Both the position numbers and the translations under genes were made by a program. From the NCBI GenBank assembly GCA_964412895.1, contig CAYPQK010000001.1, positions 1 to 64,000 on the forward strand: a stretch of 64,000 nt of DNA, read 5' to 3'. A model generated the notes under the pieces. That model did no database searches. It worked only from the letters and a program-made list of their open reading frames with translations, and was not told the DNA's origin. Positions 47,501 through 54,294 of this stretch are shown here, in pieces (position 1 is the first letter of the stretch; each line of letters begins with the position of its first letter). Source of the DNA: CALMRE01 sp964412895. GTDB taxonomy: Bacteria; UBP6; UBA1177; JAKLFG01.

Positions 47501-49637
47501 CGCCGACAACACCGATCCGACGCTCGATCCGGCGACCGATGTCAATCCGGAGCCCTATGTCCACGGCGCCGGTATCTGGGAGATCGGCTACGGTTATGAC
47601 GACGACATCGACCATGACACCACCGCGATACTCGAACTCGACGGCGCCTCGGTGAACCGGCTCATCTTCGTCATCGGCAACATCGAGGATGTGGCGGGCT
47701 ACACGACCCACGGGACCGTCGTCCTGACCCCGGTCGACGCGATCGGCGGGACCACCACCGTCAATATCGCCGAGGACGGCGCCGACATGATGGCCGAATT
47801 CACGAACCTCACCTTCGAGGACAGCGTCATCGGCGGTCAGACCGACATCGAGATGCTGGTGACGATAACCGAACAGCCCTCCGGCAACACCTACACCAAA
47901 ACGATCTTCGTCCATGTCAATCTGGAGAAACCCGAAGGTATCACCCCGACCGTGACCACCGATCCGGCCCGCGGCGAATCTTTCGTTCAGTGGAATGCCG
48001 TCGTCGGCAACAATTCGGCCTACGCCGGTGCGTTCCAGAACCGCGTGTACGAATATCAGGTGAAGTATGAACAGTATGGCGGCGCCTGTTCGCTCGATGA
48101 CAGCGAAAGTGCGTTCGACACCGGCGTCGCGATCACTCCGCTGGCCGACTTCTCGGTGGCCGATCCGTCGCTCAACGGCGATGATTTCGTCGCGCCCAAA
48201 GCGGCGGGCGAAGCGCAGAACTACATGTTCTACCTAAAGAAACGGTCGAATATCGCCCTCACCCAGACCGCCGACATCCACCGGAACGGCGATCCCTACT
48301 GCTTCGCGGTCCGCGCCAGCGACGGCATCTATGCGCAGGACGGCACGATACTTGTGACAAATACCTCGCCCATCTTGTCTACCAATGTTGTGGATAAGGG
48401 AGCGATACAGTTGACCTCTAATGAGCTGATAGCAACGGCCGCGGGTGCCCATTCAACCATGAATATCAAGAATATGGGCGACATCAACGGCGATACCAAG
48501 ACCGATTTTGTCATTTCCGATTCGGGTCGGCAGAAAGCGTATGTGTTCATCAGCAACGCGGTAGGCGCTCCGACAAAACTGGAACTGGTCAATCCGGTGG
48601 ATGTCGGTATCACCTCTTTCGGGTATCGTCTCGCCCTCGCCGACCTTAATGGTGATGGATTCACGGATGTTCTGGTAAGCGATGTCGGCACGAAGAGCAT
48701 CCATATTTATTATGGTATAGCCAATTCGGTCAATACCGCTCGCGGCGATAAGATCACCTTTGTCGATACCATATCCGACCTTTCTGGTATCGGCGATTTC
48801 AATGGCGACGGATGTCATGATCTTGTTGTCGGGCAGGCATCGTATGACGATCCGGGGAATGCGGCCCCCGGCGACCAGACGGGGCGGGCTTTCGTGGTTT
48901 ATGGTGACGACAAAGGCGCCGCGGGAAAGACCTGCATCGGCGATTATACTACGCAGGTCGGCGTCTCTTATCTCGGTTCAGCCGCCGGCGAACGGTTCGG
49001 ATACAATGTCCGGAAAATCGGGAACATCAAGAACGAAATGAATGGCACCGTGCCCTACGGTTGTTTTGTCGGCGGACATTATGACAATGTCAATCCGGCA
49101 TCCGCCAAGATCACTAAGGCCAAAGTGTTCTATGGTTCCGCTGCTCCGGTCGGCGGCAATATCACCTCCTATGATGTCACCGTTAACGGTCTTGCTCAAC
49201 TTCGCACCCTCTTCTTCGGGAAACTCAACGGTGACGATTTCTCCGATTTCGGCATCATTGACAGCGGTAAGATAAAATTCTTCTACGGGTCGGCCGCCGG
49301 TACCGTTTTCCCGGGCGTATGGACCGAAGGGACCAATCAGATCACCCGTAGCGACATCATGGATGAAGTGGCGGGCGTCGAAAGCGGCGTGTGGGGATTG
49401 GGCAGTTCCGGATATGCCGAAGATATCAACGACGATGGGCTGACCGATTTCTTCATCAACGGAGAAAAGGATCAGTATATGTATAGCGGGATGGGCACCT
49501 TCTTTACGATGCACCCCGCTCTCTATATGGGTCTTCCCATAGGGGCAGGCAGTTCACAGTCGACGATCCTTTCCTACGGACTGGTGGTGTGTAACCGCAA
49601 CACCGATGCCGGTAATTGTATGTTGTATTATCGTTAA
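41580..49637 (+). CDS. Giant repeat-containing surface lipoprotein (Ig-like repeats and FG-GAP repeats)
   Basis: A 2685-residue lipoprotein. The signal peptide MKRIVVALIWIMFLSLVVGGC ends with a lipobox VGGC, then a small Cys motif (CNADTDC ... YACGDDKKC). Residues about 50-680 are Ig-like domains. Residues about 683-1200 are six near-identical ~86-residue repeats, each with a P-x-V-x-G-x-T-P-T-x-x-T-x-P-x-WSW start, a YRYSY centre, a TLFVQARDAAGNWS segment and a TITID end. Residues about 1200-2280 are further Ig/cadherin-like modules. From about residue 2300 to the end are FG-GAP-like propeller units (GDINGDTKTDFVIS, ADLNGDGFTDVLVSD, GDFNGDGCHDLVVG). It is probably a large adhesin or biofilm scaffold. 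Its stop is 14 bases before the small peptide gene at 49652. Confidence 0.85.
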   Translation: MKRIVVALIWIMFLSLVVGGCSTKDQCNADTDCKTGYACGDDKKCHEIQVALLFQDIADGQTLTVADDLDKSDEAIQINVTVAAQATAGSIKDGTAITLEVKSSAAETSDGDTVNGTAATATKSYAGILVNGFARFLNIPFAEGQHTVTAYLTLSPAIKVTATLTATYEQTDTLVMRYYKGGTTPTMLEGATLDDNDDLNKEAANFQVKMEAVTTGYADGQVVEIFIEGYSITWAPAIIEDGVASFPSFVVPIWADIVMRVKVADVEDTLAFSAVSAESCGFALDIQNNDRFGMADDTSAGLSGLQKMLTISDVTLCSTGSEIEIYIDGVPGTDEPDETLTLGAASVQQSITLPESANQTDTRTVTVVMKDDDSSATGQMTVTGLFVDITAPTLSVTAPLDNTTLTPVDDTNTSLEGVQIAVTGSASDSLSDEVTVEVRDGTTLLGDTTGTGDYSVDDVSFTATNEALTLAVTARDAIGNETVVEVPLKVYVNDPVIAFQTICARTPVMNMQLSSADDGDQLAGGVQCAVIVRTTDIESASTEVSLNINDEDPIVETIGTGGLTLFDMVTLPDGEDSLTARVMHLGTAYQTGITVQVDATLPVVTLTLTPTVDGGFAQSVDADFAFSCSEADCEYSYRIDSGALSAYATTATAEYTALAEGLHTFAVQARDPFGNVGDLTVFNWTIDHTAPAAPTVTGVTPTNDTTPEWSWNTPTGTVEFRYSTDQTNWTTTAVTAFTPAPALAEGDQILYVQGRDAAGNWSASGSFTITIDTTALSAPVVSGTTPTNDTTPKWSWDAITDAVEYRYSYTDGSGWTTTADNFFIPVTALTAGDHTLFVQARDAAENWSDSGWFTITIDLTAPAAPEVLGTTPTNDTTPNWSWIPVADAVNYRYSYDEMTWTETVDTTFTPTTQLAAGTYTLFVQAQDAAGNWSLSGSKEVVIDLSTPNAPVVTGVTPTTDTTPTWSWGAVTDAVEYRYSYTDGSGWATTTALSFTPSAALAEGFVTLFVQARNGVGTWSGSGLFTIEIDITAPAAPTVTGITPTSNTQPTWSWDTPTDAVEFRYSYDESSWTVTTANSFTPGSALIDDAYTLYVQARDAVGNWSTSGSFEIVVDTEAPVAPTVTGTTPTNDTTPTWSWNTPVGAVNFRYSYTDGSGWTETTGTSYTAAPALTAGTYTLYVQAADATGNWSTSGSFAITIDTTAPTLVIGAPSATVAKNGTDVTYTVTYSGADTVTLANGNITLNATGGASGSVAVTGTGTVTRTVTISNLTGNGTLGISIAAGTASDTAGNTALAAGPSATFTVDNTAPTVVIDPVNACTRRTTGTISFTVTGATTTTCRFDTPAGLGTPGACGGSYGYTLVDGDGTYTLTVTATDDAGNSGSDDAFFSLNTTTPTVQWFLPASGTSYKAGSAVPSFVYRTKNLEAGEMVEIIDADTGLALASGITAGSLCNATEDVSIPLDLPDKCGTYKLYAKVNDGVDSVDRYTDNLTALPATQRTYTFDRDEPVISSFVVNNDADSNNVLISTEDADGIAGNGMQADITITVQDAIDIGRTVTLRNKTTGNTYTATVVGDKTATFTGITIPEGINSFGATLVDCGGNTSAESAKTITVDTTPPSVLFQGPTGVTPGHPLWLTSRDGTVVGDELIGQELKFKITGDWDNATPVVKHFVYDYADAPVGAAHTYTLGEMDIVGTEVSIDLDGSDDPAAPLAYNKHKFEITVEDANGNIRVASRTYEGDPKIPNAVISYPTDELVLDVTKDEDAVASGVQFTLHLDLTKLATPTGTDSTIDILAIPITALGGTEDGTRSRKSWNGFIADTDGAAQTFPNDGTFLRLGDGFWRLTVKVTDDHQNVYDTALLPVAQQIDVDVVTDVASSSLYLSNDKLINGTQTAPTWLNSNDGGPTYDLYVETDSPNGTNNACINVNAGGDICADVDAGRAEFTAVALTTGGVENTIVLTVNNGVAVATDTYYVRADNTDPTLDPATDVNPEPYVHGAGIWEIGYGYDDDIDHDTTAILELDGASVNRLIFVIGNIEDVAGYTTHGTVVLTPVDAIGGTTTVNIAEDGADMMAEFTNLTFEDSVIGGQTDIEMLVTITEQPSGNTYTKTIFVHVNLEKPEGITPTVTTDPARGESFVQWNAVVGNNSAYAGAFQNRVYEYQVKYEQYGGACSLDDSESAFDTGVAITPLADFSVADPSLNGDDFVAPKAAGEAQNYMFYLKKRSNIALTQTADIHRNGDPYCFAVRASDGIYAQDGTILVTNTSPILSTNVVDKGAIQLTSNELIATAAGAHSTMNIKNMGDINGDTKTDFVISDSGRQKAYVFISNAVGAPTKLELVNPVDVGITSFGYRLALADLNGDGFTDVLVSDVGTKSIHIYYGIANSVNTARGDKITFVDTISDLSGIGDFNGDGCHDLVVGQASYDDPGNAAPGDQTGRAFVVYGDDKGAAGKTCIGDYTTQVGVSYLGSAAGERFGYNVRKIGNIKNEMNGTVPYGCFVGGHYDNVNPASAKITKAKVFYGSAAPVGGNITSYDVTVNGLAQLRTLFFGKLNGDDFSDFGIIDSGKIKFFYGSAAGTVFPGVWTEGTNQITRSDIMDEVAGVESGVWGLGSSGYAEDINDDGLTDFFINGEKDQYMYSGMGTFFTMHPALYMGLPIGAGSSQSTILSYGLVVCNRNTDAGNCMLYYR
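43650..45180 (+). repeat. Six tandem ~258-bp coding repeats
   Basis: Within the giant gene, six adjacent ~258-bp units encode ~86-residue Ig/FN3-like modules, each starting near the codons for a V-x-G-x-T-P-T segment and containing a WSW and a NWS motif. The DNA similarity between units is visible by eye (for example repeated ACGCCGACC and TGGTCGTGG words), so recombination could change their number. Confidence 0.8.
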
Positions 49638-49651
49638 ATCGGGAGGAACTG

Positions 49652-49780
49652 ATGTATAAGAAGCCTTGCGTCCTGGAAGAAAAGACCATAGAAAAAAGGA
49701 TCCTTTTCGCCTGCACCCTTGATACGCCGGAAGACGAGTTCTGCGTAGACAGCATTTCTACCGCCGGCAGTCAAGGCTGA
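49652..49780 (+). CDS. Candidate RiPP precursor peptide 1 (42 residues)
   Basis: A 42-codon open frame from ATG 49652 to TGA 49778-49780, with GGGAGG 5 bases before the ATG. The peptide begins M-Y-K-K-P-C and has Cys at 6, 21 and 31. Residues 2-21 carry the pattern Y-x-K-P-x-x-x-E-E-x-x-x-E-K-x-x-L-F-A-C, also found in the peptide at 52243 (11 of 20 identical). Y-x-x-P is the leader motif that PqqD-like RRE domains bind in lasso peptide precursors. Downstream are a peptidase, a radical SAM enzyme and an HPr-kinase-like protein in the same orientation. The C-terminal half (about 20 residues with D/E, S and G) is the likely core. It is not long enough to be called by length; the case rests on its start site, conservation and context. 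Confidence 0.65.
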   Translation: MYKKPCVLEEKTIEKRILFACTLDTPEDEFCVDSISTAGSQG

Positions 49781-49799
49781 ACGACTCAGCTTTTCTTCT

Positions 49800-50243
49800 A
49801 TGAATAATTTTTCCATCGACGAACTCATTGCAACCTTCTCTACCGATGGCGGTCTCGGCGTGGTGCTGTTCGGCGCACAGAACTCCATGCTGCCTTCCAT
49901 TCGCCCCGGAGAACTCATCCACATCGCGCCGGTGGATCGCGACCGTCTGCGTTCCGGCGATGTGGTGGTCTTCCGCACCGGCGAAGTGCTCGTGGCGCAC
50001 CGGCTCGTCTGGAAACGCGGCTTCGTCGCGCGGACCAAGGGCGACAACAATCCCTATTGCGACCCAGCCATACCGGTGTTCGACATCGTCGGCGTGGTCG
50101 AAGGAAAGAAGTCGCGGTGGGCGTTCTGCTACTATCTCGTGCGGAACCGGCTTCGCCACTACACGCCCCGTCCGGCGCGACTGCTGTTCTCGGAGTTGAA
50201 GAATAAACTGCTCGGCCGGAAACGGTGGATGGAACACCTATGA
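49800..50243 (+). CDS. S24/S26-type peptidase (signal peptidase-like)
   Basis: A 147-residue protein of the S24/S26 group. QNSMLPSIRPGELIHI places the nucleophile at Ser29; VVVFRTGEVLVAHRLV holds His67 where ER/archaeal-type signal peptidases (and SipW) have a catalytic His instead of Lys; TKGDNNPYCDP is the conserved 'GDN' box; DIVGVVEG closes the fold. There is no obvious N-terminal membrane anchor. Next to a peptide precursor and a radical SAM maturase it is a plausible leader peptidase. No good Shine-Dalgarno is visible, but it begins 19 bases after the small peptide stop, so coupling is possible. The stop overlaps the next gene by 4 bases. Confidence 0.8.
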   Translation: MNNFSIDELIATFSTDGGLGVVLFGAQNSMLPSIRPGELIHIAPVDRDRLRSGDVVVFRTGEVLVAHRLVWKRGFVARTKGDNNPYCDPAIPVFDIVGVVEGKKSRWAFCYYLVRNRLRHYTPRPARLLFSELKNKLLGRKRWMEHL

Positions 50244-51253
50244 CCATCAAACGCCCCGGCATCCTTTTCGAGGTGGCGGACCGCTGCGATGCGCGGTGTC
50301 TGCACTGTTACCAGCCGCGGGAATGCGCTCACCGGCTCATGTCGCTCGCCGAGATCGAACGGGTGCTCGACATCCTTGCCGATAACGAATATCTCGATGT
50401 CACCTTCAGCGGCTACGAGCCGTTCACCAATCCCGACCTGTTCAAGATCATCGAGGCGGCCCGCAAGCGCCGGTTCTTCGTCAATCTCAAGACCAACGGT
50501 CTCCATCTCACCGCCGACAATGTCGCGCGGCTGAAGGCGCTCCATATCGGCACGGTCCATGTCTCCCTCTATTCGCCCGACCGCGATGAACACGACCGCG
50601 CCGCCGGTGTCCCCGGGGCGTACGACCGTATCATGACCGGCCTCGACCTTCTGCGTGAGGCAGGCATAAAGGCCATGCTTGCCGCGCCGCTTTTGCATCC
50701 GCTCCCCGATCTCGCGCGGCTCACCGCCTTTGCCAAAGAGCGCGATCTGCAGCTGGTCATCGACTACGGTTTGTTCAGTTCGTTCGACAAACGGCCCGAA
50801 GTCGAGGCGGTGAAGCTGACCGAAGCGGAGCTTGAGACGGCGATCCGTTTTCAGTACGGCATAGAAGGCGACGAGATGAATTTCTATGCGCCGAAGGAGG
50901 CTTCGTTCCTTTGCCACTACGGTGATCCTTCCACTTTCCGCATAGACTGCGCGGGCGGCATTTATGCCTGCGGCAAATGCACCGTGCCGCTCGGCAACCT
51001 GCTGACCGACGATTTTGCCGCGTTGGTGCAGAGGGCGGCGGCGGAACGGCCGCGCATCATCCGCGACCGGGAATGCAACGACTGCGACCTGTTCCCGTAC
51101 TGTAGCCCCTGTCCCGCCGAAGCGTTATTGGACGGCGGCTTTCTCTGCGGCTGTTCGGCGGTACGCAAACGGATCGCCCAGATCAAGCGCCGGATCGGCA
51201 GCGCAGGAACAAAAAGGACCGGCGATGCCGCGGAGGGTCCGTGTCAGGTTTGA
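50240..51253 (+). CDS. Radical SAM enzyme with SPASM-like C-terminus, candidate peptide maturase
   Basis: A 337-residue radical SAM protein. The 4Fe-4S cluster motif is C16-x3-C20-x2-C23 (ADRCDARCLHCY), followed by FSGYEP (GGEP-like) and VSLYSPDRDEHD. The C-terminal third has many Cys in a SPASM/twitch-like layout: C-x-G-G-I-Y-A-C-x-x-C, then C-x2-C-x5-C-x2-C and a GFLCGC end, so one or two auxiliary clusters are likely. Such enzymes install thioether or C-C crosslinks in ribosomal peptides (sactipeptide, ranthipeptide and related classes). The start overlaps the peptidase stop (ATGA). It overlaps the HPr-kinase-like gene by 13 bases. Confidence 0.88.
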   Translation: MTIKRPGILFEVADRCDARCLHCYQPRECAHRLMSLAEIERVLDILADNEYLDVTFSGYEPFTNPDLFKIIEAARKRRFFVNLKTNGLHLTADNVARLKALHIGTVHVSLYSPDRDEHDRAAGVPGAYDRIMTGLDLLREAGIKAMLAAPLLHPLPDLARLTAFAKERDLQLVIDYGLFSSFDKRPEVEAVKLTEAELETAIRFQYGIEGDEMNFYAPKEASFLCHYGDPSTFRIDCAGGIYACGKCTVPLGNLLTDDFAALVQRAAAERPRIIRDRECNDCDLFPYCSPCPAEALLDGGFLCGCSAVRKRIAQIKRRIGSAGTKRTGDAAEGPCQV

Positions 51254-51993
51254 AGACCCGCTGTTTTTCGATAGCAGGCTATCTCCTGAATATATCGTAT
51301 GCCCCCCGGATGATCTTTCCCGCGCCGTTCCGGTTGTTTGAGACCGCAACACCGAATGAACTTCTTCTTCCTATAACCACCCAAGAACATTCCGATATCA
51401 ACGACATTCGACGAGTCAACGGCGCATGGCGGATATCACGGCACCGGCCGTACCTCTATCTGCCCAAAGTGCTGGCCTACGAAGGCTTCGAGCGCGAGGA
51501 ACTGTTCCTGCTCGTCCATTCCTGCTTTCTTGTTGATCGAGGGGGATGGAGCCATCTCTTTCTCGCCACTTCGGGGACCGGGAAGAGTACGTTGGCCCGC
51601 AAGATGCGCGGCCTCATGACCGGCGGCAACGACGAGACCAATGTCCTCTGCCGTCGCGCCGGTATTCTTTACGGTTATTCGACCCCCTTCTACACGATAT
51701 CGAAGCTCAAGAACGCCGTCATCTCCAATATCTCCGCGCCGCTCAAACGGGTCTATCTCCTGCGCAAGACCGAAGAGCCGTCGCGTATCGGTGAGCCGGT
51801 CGCCGGAGATGTACTGTGGCGCTATCTGGTCGAGGGACAGGTGAGCACACCGTACAGTAAACGCGAATATTTTTCCGCCTACCACCGCATGGTGAACGAC
51901 CTCTGCGACTGCCACCCCGTCCATCCTTTCCATCACAACTTGACCGATCCGCCCGAACGGATCGCGGCGCTCCTCGAAAGCGGCGACCGGTAA
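51241..51993 (+). CDS. HPr-kinase-like (HprK-related) protein
   Basis: A 250-residue protein with a P-loop LATSGTGKSTLAR at about residues 107-119 and GGNDETNVL about 127-135, the HprK-type pattern 'GTGKST ... DE'. This is the reduced kinase type found with PqqD in peptide-modification and exopolysaccharide ('HPr-rel-A') clusters and as the tailoring kinase that phosphorylates lasso peptides such as paeninodin. It starts at a GTG inside the radical SAM gene, with GGAGG upstream. It may phosphorylate Ser on the candidate precursors. It is the last gene before an AT-rich stretch. Confidence 0.75.
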   Translation: MSGLKTRCFSIAGYLLNISYAPRMIFPAPFRLFETATPNELLLPITTQEHSDINDIRRVNGAWRISRHRPYLYLPKVLAYEGFEREELFLLVHSCFLVDRGGWSHLFLATSGTGKSTLARKMRGLMTGGNDETNVLCRRAGILYGYSTPFYTISKLKNAVISNISAPLKRVYLLRKTEEPSRIGEPVAGDVLWRYLVEGQVSTPYSKREYFSAYHRMVNDLCDCHPVHPFHHNLTDPPERIAALLESGDR

Positions 51994-52013
51994 AACATAC
52001 TAAAAGAATCGTT

Positions 52014-52070
52014 AGTAGGCCCCGGCCTACTTGTTGTCGATAGGCGTCGGCCTACAAGTGTTGCTTTTTT
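52014..52070 (+). terminator. Hairpin pair and U-run after the HPr-kinase-like gene
   Basis: AGTAGGCC (52014-52021) with GGCCTACT (52024-52031), then ACTTGT (52029-52034) with ACAAGT (52054-52059) and an inner TAGGC/GCCTA pair, followed by TTGCTTTTTT (52061-52070). It looks like a terminator; it also contains a 14-base word shared with 54295-54308 (see findings). Confidence 0.45.
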
Positions 52071-52172
52071 GATTGCGGAGATTACTTCTTAGAATCATAG
52101 AGCTTTTCTATTAAAGATCATCAAGGATGTTTATTTGCAGAGTATTTTCAAGCTGTTATAACATTTTTTCTG

Positions 52173-52201
52173 TTGACAAAGTTCCCTTACGAGGATATGC
52201 T
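52173..52201 (+). promoter_or_regulatory. Promoter of candidate precursor 2
   Basis: TTGACA (52173-52178), a 17-bp spacer, TATGCT (52196-52201), 42 bases before the ATG at 52243. Confidence 0.65.
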
Positions 52202-52242
52202 TGCGCTGTTTTGTTTGTTGAAAAAAGATATTTTTTGAAATC

Positions 52243-52392
52243 ATGATGAATTCTCGCGGCTACGAAAAACCGGTTATAATTGAAGAACTCGTACTGGAAA
52301 AAGAACTTCTCTTTGCCTGCCTTTTTCATAACCGGAATCAGTGCGAACCTATCTGCCGCAACCCCGGGCAAAGCGCTGGGGAGCCTTGTTGA
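52243..52392 (+). CDS. Candidate RiPP precursor peptide 2 (49 residues)
   Basis: A 49-codon frame from ATG 52243 (a second ATG follows at 52246) to TGA 52390-52392. It shares with peptide 1 the segment Y-x-K-P ... E-E ... E-K-x-x-L-F-A-C (residues 7-26) and has Cys at 26, 34, 38 and 49. The composition is AT-richer than its neighbours. The ribosome site is weak: no good SD before the ATG. An antisense frame covers the same DNA but lacks homology. Its promoter is good. It precedes a two-component system by 90 bases. It is either a second precursor, a duplicate, or a remnant; conservation of Cys26 and the Y-x-K-P motif argues for function. Confidence 0.6.
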   Translation: MMNSRGYEKPVIIEELVLEKELLFACLFHNRNQCEPICRNPGQSAGEPC

Positions 52393-52481
52393 CACCGTCG
52401 AACACCGGTAACCTCCGCTCTTCTTGCTTTTCCGAACCGAAGAAGATATAAATCACCGGTACTCTTTGGCGTGGCAGGGAA

Positions 52482-53633
52482 ATGAAGAAGAACGCCGGAA
52501 ATGAAAAAACGACCATACTTATAGTGGAAGACGATCCCGGACTATCGAAGCTCATCGACATCTCTCTCAAAGCTCACGGGTGGGGAACGATAGCGGCCTT
52601 TTCGGGCGAAGAGGCGTTGGCGATGTCCCGGGACCGGCGGCCGCGGCTGATCCTCCTTGACTACTCACCCCCCGATATGTCGGGGTCCGACTTCATCGAC
52701 GCCGCCGAACGGATAGCGTTCCCGTTGCCCCCTTTTATAGTGGCGACCGGCCGCGGAGACGAACGGATAGCGGTCGAGATGATGAAACGGGGCGCCCGCG
52801 ACTACATCGTCAAGGATTCTCAGTTCCTCAACACTTTGAGCATAGCGGTCGAACGGGTATTGGAACAACTGGAAACGGAGCGGCGGCTGAAAGAGACCGA
52901 ACGACTCCTGCGGGAACACGACGCGGCGCTCATCGCCTCCCGGGAACAGCTCCAGATATTCGCCGAACGGTTGCTCATCGTACCGGAACAGGAGCGGGCC
53001 CGCATCGCCCGCGAGATCCACGACCTGTTGGCGCAGGACCTGATCCGCCTGAAGATAGATCTGGTCTGGCTGAACGGACAGTTCGCCAAGATGACCCCGC
53101 TTCCCGTTCTTCTCAAAGAACGGGTCGTCGAGATGATCCAGATAGCGGACGGCGCGATCACCTGCGTGCAAAAGATCGCCACCGAACTGCGTCCGGCGGT
53201 GCTCGACAGTCTCGGGCTGTGCGCCGCGGTGGAATGGCAGGCCCGTGAATTTCAGGAACGGACCGGCATTCAGTGTCTGGTGAAAGTGCCGGAAAAAGAT
53301 CTTCCGGTGGACAGGGATTTCACTATTGCCATTTTTCGTATCCTGCAGGAGAGTCTGACCAATGTACGGCGGCACGCCAACGCAACGCGGGTGGATGTCC
53401 TGCTACGGCAAAAGGCCGGATATCTGTTCCTCAGGGTACAGGATAACGGATCCGGCATAACACCGACGGCGCTCCACGATCCGCTTTCCATCGGGCTTAC
53501 CGGTATGCGGGAGCGGGCGGTGCTTCTCGGTGGTCGGATCGAGATCACCGGCAAGCCGGGGGCGGGGACGACGGTCGAGGTCCGGTTGCCGCTTTCGAAA
53601 ATAGGAAAAAAACGGGAGGCGGCTCCGTTATGA
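52482..53633 (+). CDS. Receiver-HisKA_3 histidine kinase
   Basis: A 383-residue soluble sensor kinase. Residues about 11-125 are a receiver (VEDDPG; phospho-Asp in LLDYSPPDMSG; Lys in IVKDS). A coiled linker follows (about 130-165), then the NarX-type dimerisation/phosphoacceptor domain with His near residue 179 in AREIHDLLAQDL, and a HATPase_c domain with QESLTNVRRHANA and DNGSGI, GLTGMRERA. This type pairs with LuxR-type response regulators; the next gene is one, overlapping by 4 bases (ATGA). The upstream receiver suggests input from another kinase. The ATG at 52482 has AGGGA upstream. Confidence 0.88.
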   Translation: MKKNAGNEKTTILIVEDDPGLSKLIDISLKAHGWGTIAAFSGEEALAMSRDRRPRLILLDYSPPDMSGSDFIDAAERIAFPLPPFIVATGRGDERIAVEMMKRGARDYIVKDSQFLNTLSIAVERVLEQLETERRLKETERLLREHDAALIASREQLQIFAERLLIVPEQERARIAREIHDLLAQDLIRLKIDLVWLNGQFAKMTPLPVLLKERVVEMIQIADGAITCVQKIATELRPAVLDSLGLCAAVEWQAREFQERTGIQCLVKVPEKDLPVDRDFTIAIFRILQESLTNVRRHANATRVDVLLRQKAGYLFLRVQDNGSGITPTALHDPLSIGLTGMRERAVLLGGRIEITGKPGAGTTVEVRLPLSKIGKKREAAPL

Positions 53634-54253
53634 ATATTCTGATCGCGGACGATCATGCCATTGTGCGGAAAGGGTTAGCCCAACTTTTGGTCGACGAGTT
53701 CCCCGGCGTGTCGATCGGCGAGACCGCCGGCACGCAGGAAACGCTGGCCGAGCTGTCGCTCCGGCGGTGGGATGTATTGGTGCTCGACATCTTCATGCCG
53801 GGGTCCGGCGGACTCACGGTGCTTGACGAAGTGAAGCGCCAACAGCCGCGACTGCCGGTGCTGGTCCTGAGCACCGCGCCGGAAGAACAGATGGCGGCCC
53901 GGGTCCTGAAAGCGGGGGCGAGCGGCTATCTCAATAAACAGTGCGCTCCCGAGGAATTGGTCAATGCGGTCAGAAAGATACTCGCTCACGGCCGCTATGT
54001 CAGCGTCACGATGGCGGAACGGCTCGCCGCCGATATCGGCCGGCCCGAACGATCCCTGCAGGAAGAACTCTCCGATAGGGAATACACCGTCCTACGGATG
54101 CTCGTGGCGGGCAGATCGATCAAAGATATCGCGGCCGAACTGAATATCAGCCCGAAAACGGTGAGTACCTTCCACACCCGGATATGGGGCAAGCTCCGCG
54201 TCACCAACGACGCCGACATGGTCCGTTACGCGCTGGATCACGGCATCTCCTGA
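53630..54253 (+). CDS. LuxR/NarL-type response regulator (copy 1)
   Basis: A 207-residue response regulator. Receiver at about residues 1-115: ADDHAIVRKGL, phospho-Asp in LVLDIFMPG, and L-N-K-Q in the Lys position (YLNKQ). The C-terminal LuxR HTH at about 140-200 has LSDREYTVLRMLVAGRSIKDIAAELNISPKTVSTFHTRI, the usual recognition helix. It forms a system with the preceding kinase. It is very similar in sequence to the regulator at 55903, and the two flank the FG-GAP lipoprotein gene. Confidence 0.92.
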   Translation: MNILIADDHAIVRKGLAQLLVDEFPGVSIGETAGTQETLAELSLRRWDVLVLDIFMPGSGGLTVLDEVKRQQPRLPVLVLSTAPEEQMAARVLKAGASGYLNKQCAPEELVNAVRKILAHGRYVSVTMAERLAADIGRPERSLQEELSDREYTVLRMLVAGRSIKDIAAELNISPKTVSTFHTRIWGKLRVTNDADMVRYALDHGIS

Positions 54254-54294
54254 CCGTTTCACGCTCTTCGTAAGCGCAATCCTACAAAAGAAAA

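Noticed and set aside
44475..47915. Long minus-strand open frame inside the giant lipoprotein gene
   Set aside because: Antisense shadow of a repetitive GC-rich gene; no start site and only repeat-derived sequence.
52156..52395. Antisense 79-codon frame over peptide 2
   Set aside because: No ribosome site and no similarity, whereas the plus-strand frame shares a leader with peptide 1.
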